In this document: positions 9,526 through 16,943 of the stretch, in pieces
Layout of the letters: every line of letters begins with the position of its first letter
How positions within the stretch are numbered: position 1 is the first letter of the stretch
Origin: an uncultured Bacteroidaceae bacterium
Lineage (GTDB): Bacteria; Bacteroidota; Bacteroidia; Bacteroidales; Bacteroidaceae
NCBI GenBank assembly: GCA_904501945.1
Contig: CAJGCU010000005.1
Coordinates: 1 to 41,103 of the forward strand
DNA: 41,103 bases
Reading direction: 5' to 3'
Notes under the pieces: generated by a model
Told to the model about the DNA's origin: nothing
Database searches by the model: none
What the model saw: only the letters and a program-made list of their open reading frames with translations
Program-made: the position numbers and the translations under genes

Positions 9526-9857
9526 CCTTGCAGCAACTTGTCAATATTCTCCACGTAATCCAGCGAATCGTCCAAAAAGAACTTCAGCTCAGGAATAATG
9601 CGCAACTGGTGACGTTCCAGCTTGCCCAGTTCATAGCGAATTTCTGATGCGTGGTCGTTCACATTCTTCAGCACCTCCTGCGCCTTCTCAGAAGGGAACA
9701 CGCTCAGGTATGCTTTCGCCACACTCAAGTCGGGGCTGATACGCACCACGCTCACACTCACCAGCAAGTTTCTTGTCTGCCTTGTCTGTGCCTGAAAAAT
9801 GTTGCTCAAGTCCTTCTGAATCAGACGAGCAATCTTATTTTGTCTTGTTGTTTCCAT
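9522..9857 (-). CDS. rbfA: 30S ribosome-binding factor A
   Basis: This 111-residue protein has the single KH-like domain of RbfA, which assists late 16S rRNA 5'-end maturation and cold adaptation. Recognisable features are the N-terminal RQNKIARLIQKDLSNIF, the central VRISPDLSVAKAYLSVFP and the C-terminal IIPELKFFLDDSLDYVENIDKLL. Length is typical. It overlaps the permease start by four bases and begins 9 bases after the O-methyltransferase stop. Confidence 0.92.
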   Translation of the reverse strand: METTRQNKIARLIQKDLSNIFQAQTRQTRNLLVSVSVVRISPDLSVAKAYLSVFPSEKAQEVLKNVNDHASEIRYELGKLERHQLRIIPELKFFLDDSLDYVENIDKLLQG

Positions 9858-9866
9858 ATAACTTCG

Positions 9867-10502
9867 TTATTTCTTCTTAATTATACTCAATCCATCCCTC
9901 AATGGCAGCATCACCTTTTCCACCCTGATGTCCTGCGCCACATGGTCGTTGAAGCGCCTGATGCCCTCTGTCTGTGCATCTTTCGCATTTTCGTCCACCA
10001 CATGACCACCCCACAACGTATTGTCAGCCAAGATGTAGCCACCCTTGTTCAGATGCGACATCACCATCTCATAATGCTCCACATACTTGCGCTTGTCGCC
10101 ATCAATAAACGCCATGTCAAACTGCAAGCCCAGCTTCGGCACCACCTCCAGCGCATCTCCAATGTGCATCGTAATCCTATCGGCATAGGGCGAGTTCTGA
10201 AACCAGGGCAACGTGAAATCCTCTTGCTCATCATTAATCTCCACCGTGTGCAGATGCGCGCCTTCCTCCAGTCCTTCAGCGATGCACAATCCAGAATAGC
10301 CGCTGTATGTGCCAATCTCCAGCACCAGCTTCGGCTTCACCATACCCACCAGCATCTTCAGGAGTCTGCCCTGCAAGTGACCGCTGGCCATCCGCCCATA
10401 CAGCAGATGCAGCTGCGTCGCCCTCCACAGACGGTGCATATAGTCACCTTCCTTGTCAATGTGAGCAAGGATGTACTCGTCTATTTTTTCCGTTTCCGTC
10501 AT
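9867..10502 (-). CDS. Class I SAM-dependent O-methyltransferase (COMT-like)
   Basis: This 211-residue protein matches the bacterial caffeoyl-CoA/catechol O-methyltransferase-like family. It has the SAM-binding glycine motif LEIGTYSGYSGLCIAEGL (about 64-81), an acidic residue ending strand 2 (VEIND), and the metal-binding region AFIDGDKRKY with the later ADNTLWGG. It is probably cytosolic and Mg-dependent. The substrate cannot be read from sequence. It lies 8 bases after aroQ and 9 bases before rbfA in the same direction, so it is likely co-transcribed. Confidence 0.87.
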   Translation of the reverse strand: MTETEKIDEYILAHIDKEGDYMHRLWRATQLHLLYGRMASGHLQGRLLKMLVGMVKPKLVLEIGTYSGYSGLCIAEGLEEGAHLHTVEINDEQEDFTLPWFQNSPYADRITMHIGDALEVVPKLGLQFDMAFIDGDKRKYVEHYEMVMSHLNKGGYILADNTLWGGHVVDENAKDAQTEGIRRFNDHVAQDIRVEKVMLPLRDGLSIIKKK

Positions 10503-10510
10503 GACCTTGC

Positions 10511-10933
10511 CTATCGCTTGTTCAGCCCTTCAATAGCCAGACGATAGCTGTCGAGCCCAAAGCCGCAGATAACACCCACACAAGCGCAGCTAATCATCGA
10601 CTTGTGGCGAAACTCCTCACGCTGATGCACATTCGAGATGTGCACTTCCACAACAGGAGTCTTCACGCCTCGGATGGCATCCTGCAAAGCAATGCTCGTA
10701 TGCGTGTAGGCTCCAGCATTCAGCACAATGCCGTCCCACTCGAAACCTGCCTCATGAATCTTGTTGATAAGTTCCCCTTCCACATTCGACTGGAAATAAG
10801 CCAGTTCTACATCAGGAAAGGCTGTTCGCAACTCCTCCAGATAGTCTTCAAAGCTGCGGCTTCCATAGATGCCCGGCTCACGCTTGCCCAGCAAATTCAG
10901 ATTAGGGCCATTCAGAATCAGTATTTTCTTCAT
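10511..10933 (-). CDS. aroQ: Type II 3-dehydroquinate dehydratase
   Basis: This 140-residue enzyme dehydrates 3-dehydroquinate to 3-dehydroshikimate in the shikimate pathway and forms dodecamers in known family members. It shows NGPNLNLLGKREPGIYG at the N-terminus (catalytic Tyr in that motif), QSNVEGELINKIHEA, the substrate-binding LNAGAYTHTSIAL and VEVHISNVHQREEFRHKS with the active-site His. Length is normal. It is the first gene of the seven-gene minus-strand run and has a TATCTTTG promoter element directly upstream. Confidence 0.95.
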   Translation of the reverse strand: MKKILILNGPNLNLLGKREPGIYGSRSFEDYLEELRTAFPDVELAYFQSNVEGELINKIHEAGFEWDGIVLNAGAYTHTSIALQDAIRGVKTPVVEVHISNVHQREEFRHKSMISCACVGVICGFGLDSYRLAIEGLNKR

Positions 10934-10955
10934 TCCTATTCCATTAATTTGTTTG

Positions 10956-10963
10956 CAAAGATA
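10956..10963 (-). promoter_or_regulatory. Bacteroidota -7 promoter element for the aroQ operon
   Basis: On the minus strand this reads TATCTTTG, a match to TAnnTTTG, 22 bases before the aroQ start codon, which predicts a very short 5' leader. No convincing TTTG -33 box was found at the usual distance. Confidence 0.6.
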
Positions 10964-11342
10964 TGACTTTTTTCTTAAACTCTAATAATAAATAATGTGG
11001 GAATTGCCAATCCTGCATGAATTCAGCAAAAATCACATCCTATAAATTCACAATCTTTTAGTCTTCAACATGTGTATCTGATTAAAACATACTCATTTCA
11101 TCCAATAACGGAATTCATTTGAATGAAGACTGCCAACCATATCAAATAACTGATAAAGAAAAGGACTATTGCCCTTTGCCGTGCAGGACAATTTTCCTCT
11201 CGAGCATAAGGAAAAAACGTCACACCTTTTACCCAAAGAAAGCTTATTGGCTTCTTGAAGAAGAGTACAACCGCATCAGAAGGCCTCCAAGCCCCAAATC
11301 CCCTATTTCTACGAATAAATGTTAAAAACGCATCAATTTTGT

Positions 11343-11363
11343 AACTTTCCGATATTGAAAGTT
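11343..11363. promoter_or_regulatory. Candidate operator dyad upstream of the BlaI-type gene
   Basis: The perfect inverted repeat AACTTTC-N7-GAAAGTT lies 68 bases before the BlaI start. It overlaps or abuts a TTTG (11362-11365) that sits 20 bases from TTACTTTG (11386-11393), a near match to the -7 element. BlaI/MecI repressors bind dyads near their own promoters, so autoregulation here is plausible but inferred. Confidence 0.4.
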
Positions 11364-11430
11364 TGCGATATTCGCAGTTCTTCCTTTACTTTGCACCAGA
11401 AACACAAAACCCATCATCCATTCCTGCAAG

Positions 11431-11814
11431 ATGAAAAGAAAAGACAACACACTGACCAAAGTAGAGTTCCAAGTCATGTCTATCCTATGGGACATCAACC
11501 ATTCCGCCTGCGCATGGGACATACTCGAGCGCTACGAAGAGCCCAAGCCAGCCTACACCACCATCGCCACCTATCTGAAGGTGCTGTATGAGAAGGGCTA
11601 TGTTGACTACTTCAAGAACAAGGGCGAAGGAAAGACCCACATGTATGTGGCAAAAATCACTCGCGCCCAGTACACACGCCAGACCATGCAGGAAGTGAAA
11701 CGCAACTTCTTCGGTGACAATATCAGGTCGATGTTCAACTACTTTGTCAAGGAAGAGCAGCTTTCTGTCCAAGAAATTAAAGATATACTAACCCTCATCG
11801 AAAAAGAAAACTGA
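11431..11814 (+). CDS. BlaI/MecI/CopY family transcriptional repressor
   Basis: This 127-residue protein has the BlaI-type winged helix: TKVEFQVMSILWDINHSACAWDILERYEEPKPAYTTIATYLKVLYEKGYVDY (about residues 10-62), then a C-terminal dimerisation part (TMQEVKRNFFGDNIRSMFNYFVKEEQLSVQEIKDILTLIEK). In known systems the repressor is cleaved when a BlaR1/MecR1 sensor is activated. Here the sensor-type M56 gene follows 6 bases downstream. No beta-lactamase gene is in the window, so the signal and regulon are unknown. Confidence 0.92.
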   Translation: MKRKDNTLTKVEFQVMSILWDINHSACAWDILERYEEPKPAYTTIATYLKVLYEKGYVDYFKNKGEGKTHMYVAKITRAQYTRQTMQEVKRNFFGDNIRSMFNYFVKEEQLSVQEIKDILTLIEKEN

Positions 11815-11820
11815 CACACC

Positions 11821-12969
11821 ATGTACGACCTGCTCACCTACTCGCTCAAAGCTGCTTTCGTGCTCGCGCTGCTCTACGTGCCCTACTCGCTGCTGCTGCG
11901 CAAGGAAAGATTCTTCCGTCTCAACAGGCTGATGCTTCTCCTCATCCTGACGCTCTCGCTCCTGCTGCCGCTATGCAACATCTCTCTGCCAGCCGTCAGC
12001 GAACCTGCCATACAAGCATTTGAGCAACAGAAAGAAACCATCGAGACGCTCTTCGTCATGCACACTGCAGACCAAACAGAAAGTACCCAGCAGATACAGA
12101 CAGCTATCAACGAAGAACAAAGCCCATTCGACAAGATGCTATATTGGGTAGCCATAGTCAATCTGGCAGGAATTGCCTTCATGTTCCTGCTTCGCCTCTG
12201 GCAGTTCATCAACATGGAAAGACTCATACGATGTGGCGCACTGTGGAAAGACAAGCAAGATGGCGGCATCACCATCTACTGCCACTCCGACAATGTCAAG
12301 CCATGCAGCTGGATGCGCTCCATCGTCATCAGCGAGCAAGACTATGCCAACCACCGCCACGAAATCCTTCTCCACGAGAAAGGACACATCATCCACCACC
12401 ACTCACTGGACATCTTGCTGCTCACGTTCGTGCAGCTAACACAATGGTGGAACCCCTTCATCTATATGCTCAGCGCCAGCCTGAGAGACGTGCATGAATA
12501 TGAAGCCGACAACTACGTGCTTCGTCAGGGCGTCTCCATGTACGAATACCAGTCACTTTTGCTAAAAACCGCTGTTGGCTCCAGTTCCTACGCCTTTGCC
12601 AACAGTTTTAATCATAGTTTAACTAAAAAACGTATTACAATGATGAAAGAACAAAAAACAAGCCAATGGATGCGCTGCAAGTCGCTGTACATCCTCCCGT
12701 TGTCACTCGTTGCCCTCTGTGCATTTGCAACGCCAGAAGCAACAGCCAGCCTCGAAAAAATTACCCCCCTAAAAAGGCTGCAACAACAACACCTGCATTT
12801 GTGCAAACCACTGCCGAACAGAAGGCCGAACCCATCGCTGCTGTTGCCGCAACACCTGCGTCAGCACCCGTTGCTGAACCGGATGCAAAGAAAGATGAGC
12901 AGTCGGACTACTATCCTAAAATCAAAAGTCTGGACGATGCCTTGCTTGTATGGAACGGCCAAGTGGTAA
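11821..12969 (+). CDS. M56 (BlaR1-like) membrane metallopeptidase, 5' part of a frame-disrupted gene
   Basis: The 5' frame encodes an M56 peptidase. It has hydrophobic helices near residues 10-25 and 35-55, another near 103-123, and the zinc-binding motif HEKGH (His185, Glu186, His189) within EILLHEKGHIIHHHSLD, followed by EYEAD near 228. A further membrane helix lies near 288-302 (LYILPLSLVALCAFA). After about residue 312 the translation becomes low-complexity Gln/Leu/Pro sequence and stops at 12969. The sensible continuation lies in another frame from the C6 tract at 12764-12769. One extra base in that tract (or in the preceding A6) would join both parts into a protein of about 600 residues. 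The genuine product therefore probably extends to 13625. Confidence 0.85.
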   Translation: MYDLLTYSLKAAFVLALLYVPYSLLLRKERFFRLNRLMLLLILTLSLLLPLCNISLPAVSEPAIQAFEQQKETIETLFVMHTADQTESTQQIQTAINEEQSPFDKMLYWVAIVNLAGIAFMFLLRLWQFINMERLIRCGALWKDKQDGGITIYCHSDNVKPCSWMRSIVISEQDYANHRHEILLHEKGHIIHHHSLDILLLTFVQLTQWWNPFIYMLSASLRDVHEYEADNYVLRQGVSMYEYQSLLLKTAVGSSSYAFANSFNHSLTKKRITMMKEQKTSQWMRCKSLYILPLSLVALCAFATPEATASLEKITPLKRLQQQHLHLCKPLPNRRPNPSLLLPQHLRQHPLLNRMQRKMSSRTTILKSKVWTMPCLYGTAKW

Positions 12970-13625
12970 CCGCAAAAGAACTGAAAAAGAAAATCAAGAA
13001 GGCCGACAACACACCTACAGCCTTCGTTATCAACCCCAACCTGAAAGAAGAGATAAGGAAAATCGGAGGACTGAAAGTCATGTACTTTGCAGACAAGAAT
13101 ACAGGAAAAGGCATGTCGTTCGTCGCTCAACTCTACAACAACGGAAAGACACCTAACGGAGCTGTTGTAGTTACAGACAGGGTATTAGACAACATGGCAT
13201 CTTTTGATGAAAAGTTCCAGGCTGCCGTAGGGTTTTTGCCAGAGAAGGATGCTTTGGGCTGCTCCACAACCGTAACAATATCTGAAACGGAGGGTGCACG
13301 CGTGGTTTCGCCTTCCATCATCCCAGGCACTTTCACCATTGACGGCACAGTCAGCGAAGGCTTGCGCGATGTAGCATATCTTGTTCACATTGCCGATGAA
13401 GACGGCGACATTCACGAAAAGCCATCAGCAGTGATTCTGGTCAAGGACGGCAAGTTCTCTTACAGCACGCAACTGGAAAAGCCAACCACCATCCGCATTC
13501 GTGCCGTGTTTGAGGACGGTTCTATCTGCCCTGATTGGATTGAGAACAAATACCTCCCCAACACAACAGCGAATATCACGGTCATGAATGGAACATACAG
13601 CATGAACACACGGCCCAACAATTAG
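12765..13625 (+). CDS. Out-of-frame C-terminal part of the M56 sensor peptidase
   Basis: This frame continues the M56 gene after the C6 tract. It begins with an Ala/Thr/Pro/Glu-rich linker (KKAATTTPAFVQ, then EQKAEPIAAVAATPAS), typical of a periplasmic spacer after the last membrane helix. It then carries a folded-looking region (LDDALLVWNGQVVTAKELKKKI and on) of about 230 residues with no family I recognise. The open frame extends upstream to 12666, but that portion overlaps the clearly coding M56 frame and is not expected to be translated separately. The part could be lost from the protein if the frameshift is genuine. Confidence 0.65.
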   Translation, partial: PPKKAATTTPAFVQTTAEQKAEPIAAVAATPASAPVAEPDAKKDEQSDYYPKIKSLDDALLVWNGQVVTAKELKKKIKKADNTPTAFVINPNLKEEIRKIGGLKVMYFADKNTGKGMSFVAQLYNNGKTPNGAVVVTDRVLDNMASFDEKFQAAVGFLPEKDALGCSTTVTISETEGARVVSPSIIPGTFTIDGTVSEGLRDVAYLVHIADEDGDIHEKPSAVILVKDGKFSYSTQLEKPTTIRIRAVFEDGSICPDWIENKYLPNTTANITVMNGTYSMNTRPNN

Positions 13626-13724
13626 CCGAAAAGAAAAAACTGCCCAAACAAGGAATAGATTTGTTCGTCATGACACCAGTTTTTTTCATATAGATAAAAA
13701 TTTAGATAATAGTTGGTGCACCCT

Positions 13725-13757
13725 ACTCGTATAGCCAGTGATGGTCATACGAGTTTT
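13725..13757 (+). terminator. Rho-independent terminator after the M56 gene
   Basis: Arms ACTCGTAT and ATACGAGT pair across a short loop and are followed by TTTTTT. It lies about 100 bases downstream of the 13625 stop and precedes the palindromic repeat array. Confidence 0.75.
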
Positions 13758-13854
13758 TTACCTCTGAAAGCTGTCCTGATTTCCATGAAAAAGGCGTCAA
13801 ACAAGAGAGGGTCTGGCGATCTCTTACAATACCCCCATTTTGTGTCTCAAAACT

Positions 13855-13938
13855 GGTAAGAGTCTCACCTCGGAATCGGTAAGAGTCTCACCGATTCCGA
13901 GGTGAGACTCTTACCGATTTTGAGGTGTAAAGCGCACC
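13855..13938. repeat. Array of four 15-bp quasi-palindromic units, 23-bp period
   Basis: Units at 13855-13869 and 13878-13892 read GGTAAGAGTCTCACC. The unit at 13901-13915 is the reverse complement, GGTGAGACTCTTACC, and 13924-13938 reads GGTGTAAAGCGCACC. Each is separated by exactly 8 bp (tcggaatc, gattccga, gattttga). Spacers 1 and 2 are exact reverse complements, and the 8 bp before unit 1 (tcaaaact) largely complement spacer 3. The whole array is therefore one large dyad centred on unit 2, built of smaller dyads. Confidence 0.9.
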
Positions 13939-14263
13939 GTTTTTCGGAGAGGTTGCAAAAGGAAAAAAAGACGGAAGATTGGAACAGACGTTGGGGGAAG
14001 ATAAGGGCGTGACGCCATCGCGTGGGTGATGGTGGTCACAGGGATTTTTTCCTCTGCAAAAATGTATTGAAATGGAAAAATCAAGAGAACGGGAAGAATG
14101 GCAAAAAAAAGAAGCCCCCTAGCTTCCAACTTGGGCATCGACTTCGGAATCAACCTGCAATGCGCTTGGGGAAGGTTGGGGACTTTTTCTTCCTCTTTAA
14201 TATTTCGATGGAACAAAGTTAGCTATTTTGACCAAATTTGTTGCATATTTCACAATATTTATT

Positions 14264-14271
14264 TACTTTTG
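14264..14271 (+). promoter_or_regulatory. Promoter element for the surface glycan cassette
   Basis: TACTTTTG matches TAnnTTTG and lies 37 bases before the DUF4254 start. A TTG at 14241-14243, 20 bases upstream, can serve as the -33 element. Confidence 0.6.
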
Positions 14272-14300
14272 TACCAAATTTTAACATTAAATAGATATTT

Positions 14301-14909
14301 ATGACTTTTACAGAACGGGCTTACCCTATTTTCGAACAGGCTATTAACGACTATCATGTACATGACAACATTGACCAACCTATAGCCAATCCTTACCAAG
14401 AGGGCAGCATCGAATATTATCTGTATGTGAAAAACTGGATTGACACCGTACAGTGGCACTTCGAAGATATCATACGCGACCCGCAAATTGACCCTGTTGA
14501 GGCACTGACGCTGAAACGCCGCATTGACAAGAGCAATCAAGACCGTACAGACCTCGTAGAAATGATTGATTCTTATTTCCTTACCATCTACAAGGATATT
14601 GAGGTGAAGAGCGATGCTACCATCAACACTGAAAGCCCTGCATGGGCAGTGGATCGCCTTTCTATTCTGGCACTGAAAATCTACCACATGAAAGAACAGG
14701 TAGAGCGCAAGGATGCCAGCGAGGAGCACAAGGCTACCTGCCAGAAGAAACTGGATGTGCTGCTGGAGCAGCGCAAAGATCTCTCAACTGCCATTGACCA
14801 GCTGATAGAAGACATTGAGGCAGGCAAAAAGTACATGAAGGTGTACAAGCAGATGAAGATGTATAACGACCCAAGCACGAATCCAATTCTATATAAAAAC
14901 GAAAAGTGA
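14301..14909 (+). CDS. DUF4254 domain protein
   Basis: This 202-residue protein matches DUF4254 across its length: an N-terminal helix-rich part (TERAYPIFEQAINDYH, then NPYQEGSIEYYLYVKNWIDTVQWHFEDIIRDP), a run of acidic/basic helices, and a C-terminal coiled-coil-like region (about 125-190). There is no signal peptide or membrane helix, so it is cytoplasmic. Its molecular function is unknown. In Bacteroidota it is commonly found beside glycosyltransferases, as here, and it is the first gene of this cassette. A role in surface glycan assembly is inferred from context only. Confidence 0.8.
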   Translation: MTFTERAYPIFEQAINDYHVHDNIDQPIANPYQEGSIEYYLYVKNWIDTVQWHFEDIIRDPQIDPVEALTLKRRIDKSNQDRTDLVEMIDSYFLTIYKDIEVKSDATINTESPAWAVDRLSILALKIYHMKEQVERKDASEEHKATCQKKLDVLLEQRKDLSTAIDQLIEDIEAGKKYMKVYKQMKMYNDPSTNPILYKNEK

Positions 14910-14968
14910 AAAATGAAAAGTCATATTACCTGTTTCCATACAAGGTAGCTTAGATTTTTCACTTCGAA
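14899..14968. repeat. Imperfect inverted repeat between DUF4254 gene and glycosyltransferase
   Basis: CGAAAAGTGAAAAAT at the left pairs with ATTTTTCACTTCG at the right, allowing a two-base bulge, with a smaller ACCT/AGGT dyad inside. The left arm resembles the simple GAAAA-rich repeats seen elsewhere in this window. It could act as an attenuator or be a repeat remnant. Confidence 0.5.
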
Positions 14969-14973
14969 TAACA

Positions 14974-16098
14974 ATGAGAATAGGTTTTGACGCCAAGCGT
15001 CTCTACAACAACTTTACAGGATTGGGAAACCACAGCCGCACAACGATTGACATCTTGACGGCTGAATTTCCCGATAATGAATACTGGCTTTACACACCCA
15101 AGGTGAAGCTGAACAAGGTAACATCGCCCTATATGGAGAAGAAGGGCTGCCACACCATCATGCCAACAGGAATGATGAGAGGCAGTGCATGGCGGACGTA
15201 TGGGCTGGTGAATGAGATGAAAAAGGATGGCATCGAACTGTTTCACGGATTGAGCAACGAGATGCCTGTAGGACTGTTCCACTCAGGCATAGCATCAGTG
15301 GTGACCATCCATGATGTAGCTTTCCGCACATTCCCCGACATGTACCGCTGGCACGACCGCAAAATTTACAACATGAAGTGGAAGTATGCCTGCAACCATG
15401 CCGACCGAATTATCTGCATCAGCGAATGCACGAAGCGTGATGTGCTGGAGTTCTACAACGTGCCAGAACGAAAGGTAGATGTTGTCTATCAACCCGTTAG
15501 CCCCATTTACTACCAACCGATTTCTGAACTTAAAGATTCAGAAACTCAAGAACTCAAAAACAGCCAACCCTATATGCTGTATGTCGGCTCAGTCAATTCA
15601 AGAAAGAACTTGCTGGGTATTGTGAAGGCGATGGAACTGATGCCGAAGGATCTGCAGATGCCACTGATGGTTGTTGGTGGAGGCGGAGCTTACAAGCATC
15701 AGGTGAAGCAGTATATTGCAGAACATGGCATGGAGCACTTGTTCCGCTGGCCAGAGACCATCAACAACGTGGAACTGAAAAAGCTGTACTCGAATGCGCA
15801 GCTATTTATCTACCCCTCTTTCTACGAAGGCTTCGGACTGCCAGTAGTAGAAGCGCAGTTATGCGGCTGCCCTGTGGTGACAAGCAACGTGAGCAGCCTG
15901 CCTGAAGCAGGAGGACCATGGGCACAGAAAGCAGATCCTAACAGCGCAGAAGACATCTGCAATAAAATGGTGAAATTGCTGACCGACAGCGAATTGAGAG
16001 CTGAAACAATTGCAGGAGGCAGAGAATATGCCATGCAGACATTCCATCCAAGCGTGCTGGCAAAGCAACTCATGGAGGTGTACAGAAAAACTTTATAA
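14974..16098 (+). CDS. GT4-type glycosyltransferase
   Basis: This 374-residue protein has the GT-B fold of glycosyltransferase family 4. The N-terminal acceptor domain starts MRIGFDAKRLYNNFTGLGNHSR. The C-terminal nucleotide-sugar domain contains YVGSVNSRKNLLGIVKAME (about 201-219) and the EX7E motif region FYEGFGLPVVEA (about 287-298). It probably transfers a hexose to a surface glycan from the cytoplasmic face; donor and acceptor are unknown. Codons about 183-196 (SELKDSETQELKNS) lie in a simple-repeat-like stretch between the two domains that looks like an inserted low-complexity repeat kept in frame. The LicD gene starts 6 bases downstream. Confidence 0.88.
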   Translation: MRIGFDAKRLYNNFTGLGNHSRTTIDILTAEFPDNEYWLYTPKVKLNKVTSPYMEKKGCHTIMPTGMMRGSAWRTYGLVNEMKKDGIELFHGLSNEMPVGLFHSGIASVVTIHDVAFRTFPDMYRWHDRKIYNMKWKYACNHADRIICISECTKRDVLEFYNVPERKVDVVYQPVSPIYYQPISELKDSETQELKNSQPYMLYVGSVNSRKNLLGIVKAMELMPKDLQMPLMVVGGGGAYKHQVKQYIAEHGMEHLFRWPETINNVELKKLYSNAQLFIYPSFYEGFGLPVVEAQLCGCPVVTSNVSSLPEAGGPWAQKADPNSAEDICNKMVKLLTDSELRAETIAGGREYAMQTFHPSVLAKQLMEVYRKTL

Positions 16099-16104
16099 GA
16101 AAAT

Positions 16105-16938
16105 ATGGCAAACTACGACATACGCACACTGCAGCTCAGACTGCTTGACATTCTGACAGCTATACATCAGACCTGCATAGAGCACGGACTGAGGTATTAC
16201 CTTGTGGACGGCTCGCTGATTGGCGCAGTGCGACACAAAGGATTCATTCCATGGGACGATGACATGGACATCTGCATGCCTCGTGAGGACTACGAAGCTT
16301 TCATCCAGCATAGCAAGGAGTGGCTGCCTGAACCATACGAGTTTGTCTGTTTTGAAAACGACCCTAAATATCCGCTTCACTTCGGCAAGGTGCAAGATGC
16401 TGGCACTACGCTCATTGAACGGCCTCATCTCTATTATCTCGGCGGTGTATATGTAGATATCTTTCCCATTGACGGAGCACCCGAAGGCAAGTTGTGTCAG
16501 AGGCTCTATCAAATGAAATACAACTACTTGCGCAAGGCTCTCTACTTCCTCTTCCGCGACCCTTACCGCCATGGGCATGGTCCTTCTTGCTGGATTCCTC
16601 TGCTGATGCGAAAGATGTACACTTTGCCTGAATTACAGCAGAAAATCAAACGCCACATGATGAAATATGACCTCAGAACCAGCAGATTAGCCGCAGTAAA
16701 CCACAATGACGGACTGGGCAGCATGGTGGACAAGGAACAAGTGTTGGGTGACCCAACTCCCGTTGAATTCGAGGGAAAAATGTTTTGGGGATTGAAAGAT
16801 AATGACGCTTATCTGACACAGCTGTTTGGCGACTACATGACACCACCGCCAGCAGACAAGATTCATCAGCACAATTTCTATCTGATGGACTTGAATTTAC
16901 CTTACAGAGAGTTTGACGAAAGCAGCGTCAAAGCATAA
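16105..16938 (+). CDS. LicD family phosphotransferase (first copy)
   Basis: This 277-residue protein carries the LicD nucleotidyltransferase-fold signature: YYLVDGSLIGAVRHKGFIPWDDDMDICM (about 32-59) with the metal-binding DDDMD. It also has VYVDIFPIDGAPEG near 115. LicD enzymes transfer phosphocholine or related phospho-substituents from CDP-activated donors to surface sugars. A cytidylyltransferase gene that could supply the donor lies convergently 5 bases away. Length and motifs look intact. The actual substituent cannot be told from sequence. Confidence 0.9.
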   Translation: MANYDIRTLQLRLLDILTAIHQTCIEHGLRYYLVDGSLIGAVRHKGFIPWDDDMDICMPREDYEAFIQHSKEWLPEPYEFVCFENDPKYPLHFGKVQDAGTTLIERPHLYYLGGVYVDIFPIDGAPEGKLCQRLYQMKYNYLRKALYFLFRDPYRHGHGPSCWIPLLMRKMYTLPELQQKIKRHMMKYDLRTSRLAAVNHNDGLGSMVDKEQVLGDPTPVEFEGKMFWGLKDNDAYLTQLFGDYMTPPPADKIHQHNFYLMDLNLPYREFDESSVKA

Positions 16939-16943
16939 GGTTC

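Larger units (their letters stand above)
10934..11430. other. Intergenic region between divergent aroQ and blaI-type gene
   Basis: This gap of about 500 bases separates the divergent genes. A 68-codon open frame at 11119-11325 shows no domain and is not supported. The region holds the aroQ promoter at its left end and the candidate blaI promoter/operator at its right end. No other gene or repeat was seen. Confidence 0.6.
13626..14300. other. Gene-free intergenic stretch with terminator and repeat array
   Basis: No coding frame is supported here. It holds the M56 terminator, the 23-bp-period array at 13855-13938 and, at its right end, the promoter of the DUF4254 gene. The part between 13939 and 14220 has a purine-rich, low-complexity look and no assigned function. 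Confidence 0.6.

Noticed and set aside
9651..10547. Long 298-codon plus-strand frame
   Set aside because: It lies fully opposite rbfA, the O-methyltransferase and aroQ, which have clear family motifs; its His/Gln/Leu-rich translation is an antisense shadow.
11119..11325. 68-codon frame between aroQ and the BlaI-type gene
   Set aside because: No family resemblance, no promoter match, and Pro/Lys/Arg-rich random-looking sequence.
12757..12775. Programmed -1 ribosomal frameshift in the M56 gene
   Set aside because: The sequence does not give a good X XXY YYZ slippery heptamer in the zero frame, and no clear stimulatory hairpin was seen. Indel or tract slippage is simpler, though not excluded.
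13855..13938. CRISPR array
   Set aside because: Units are palindromic and 15 bp with 8-bp spacers that complement each other; no cas genes. This does not fit CRISPR geometry.
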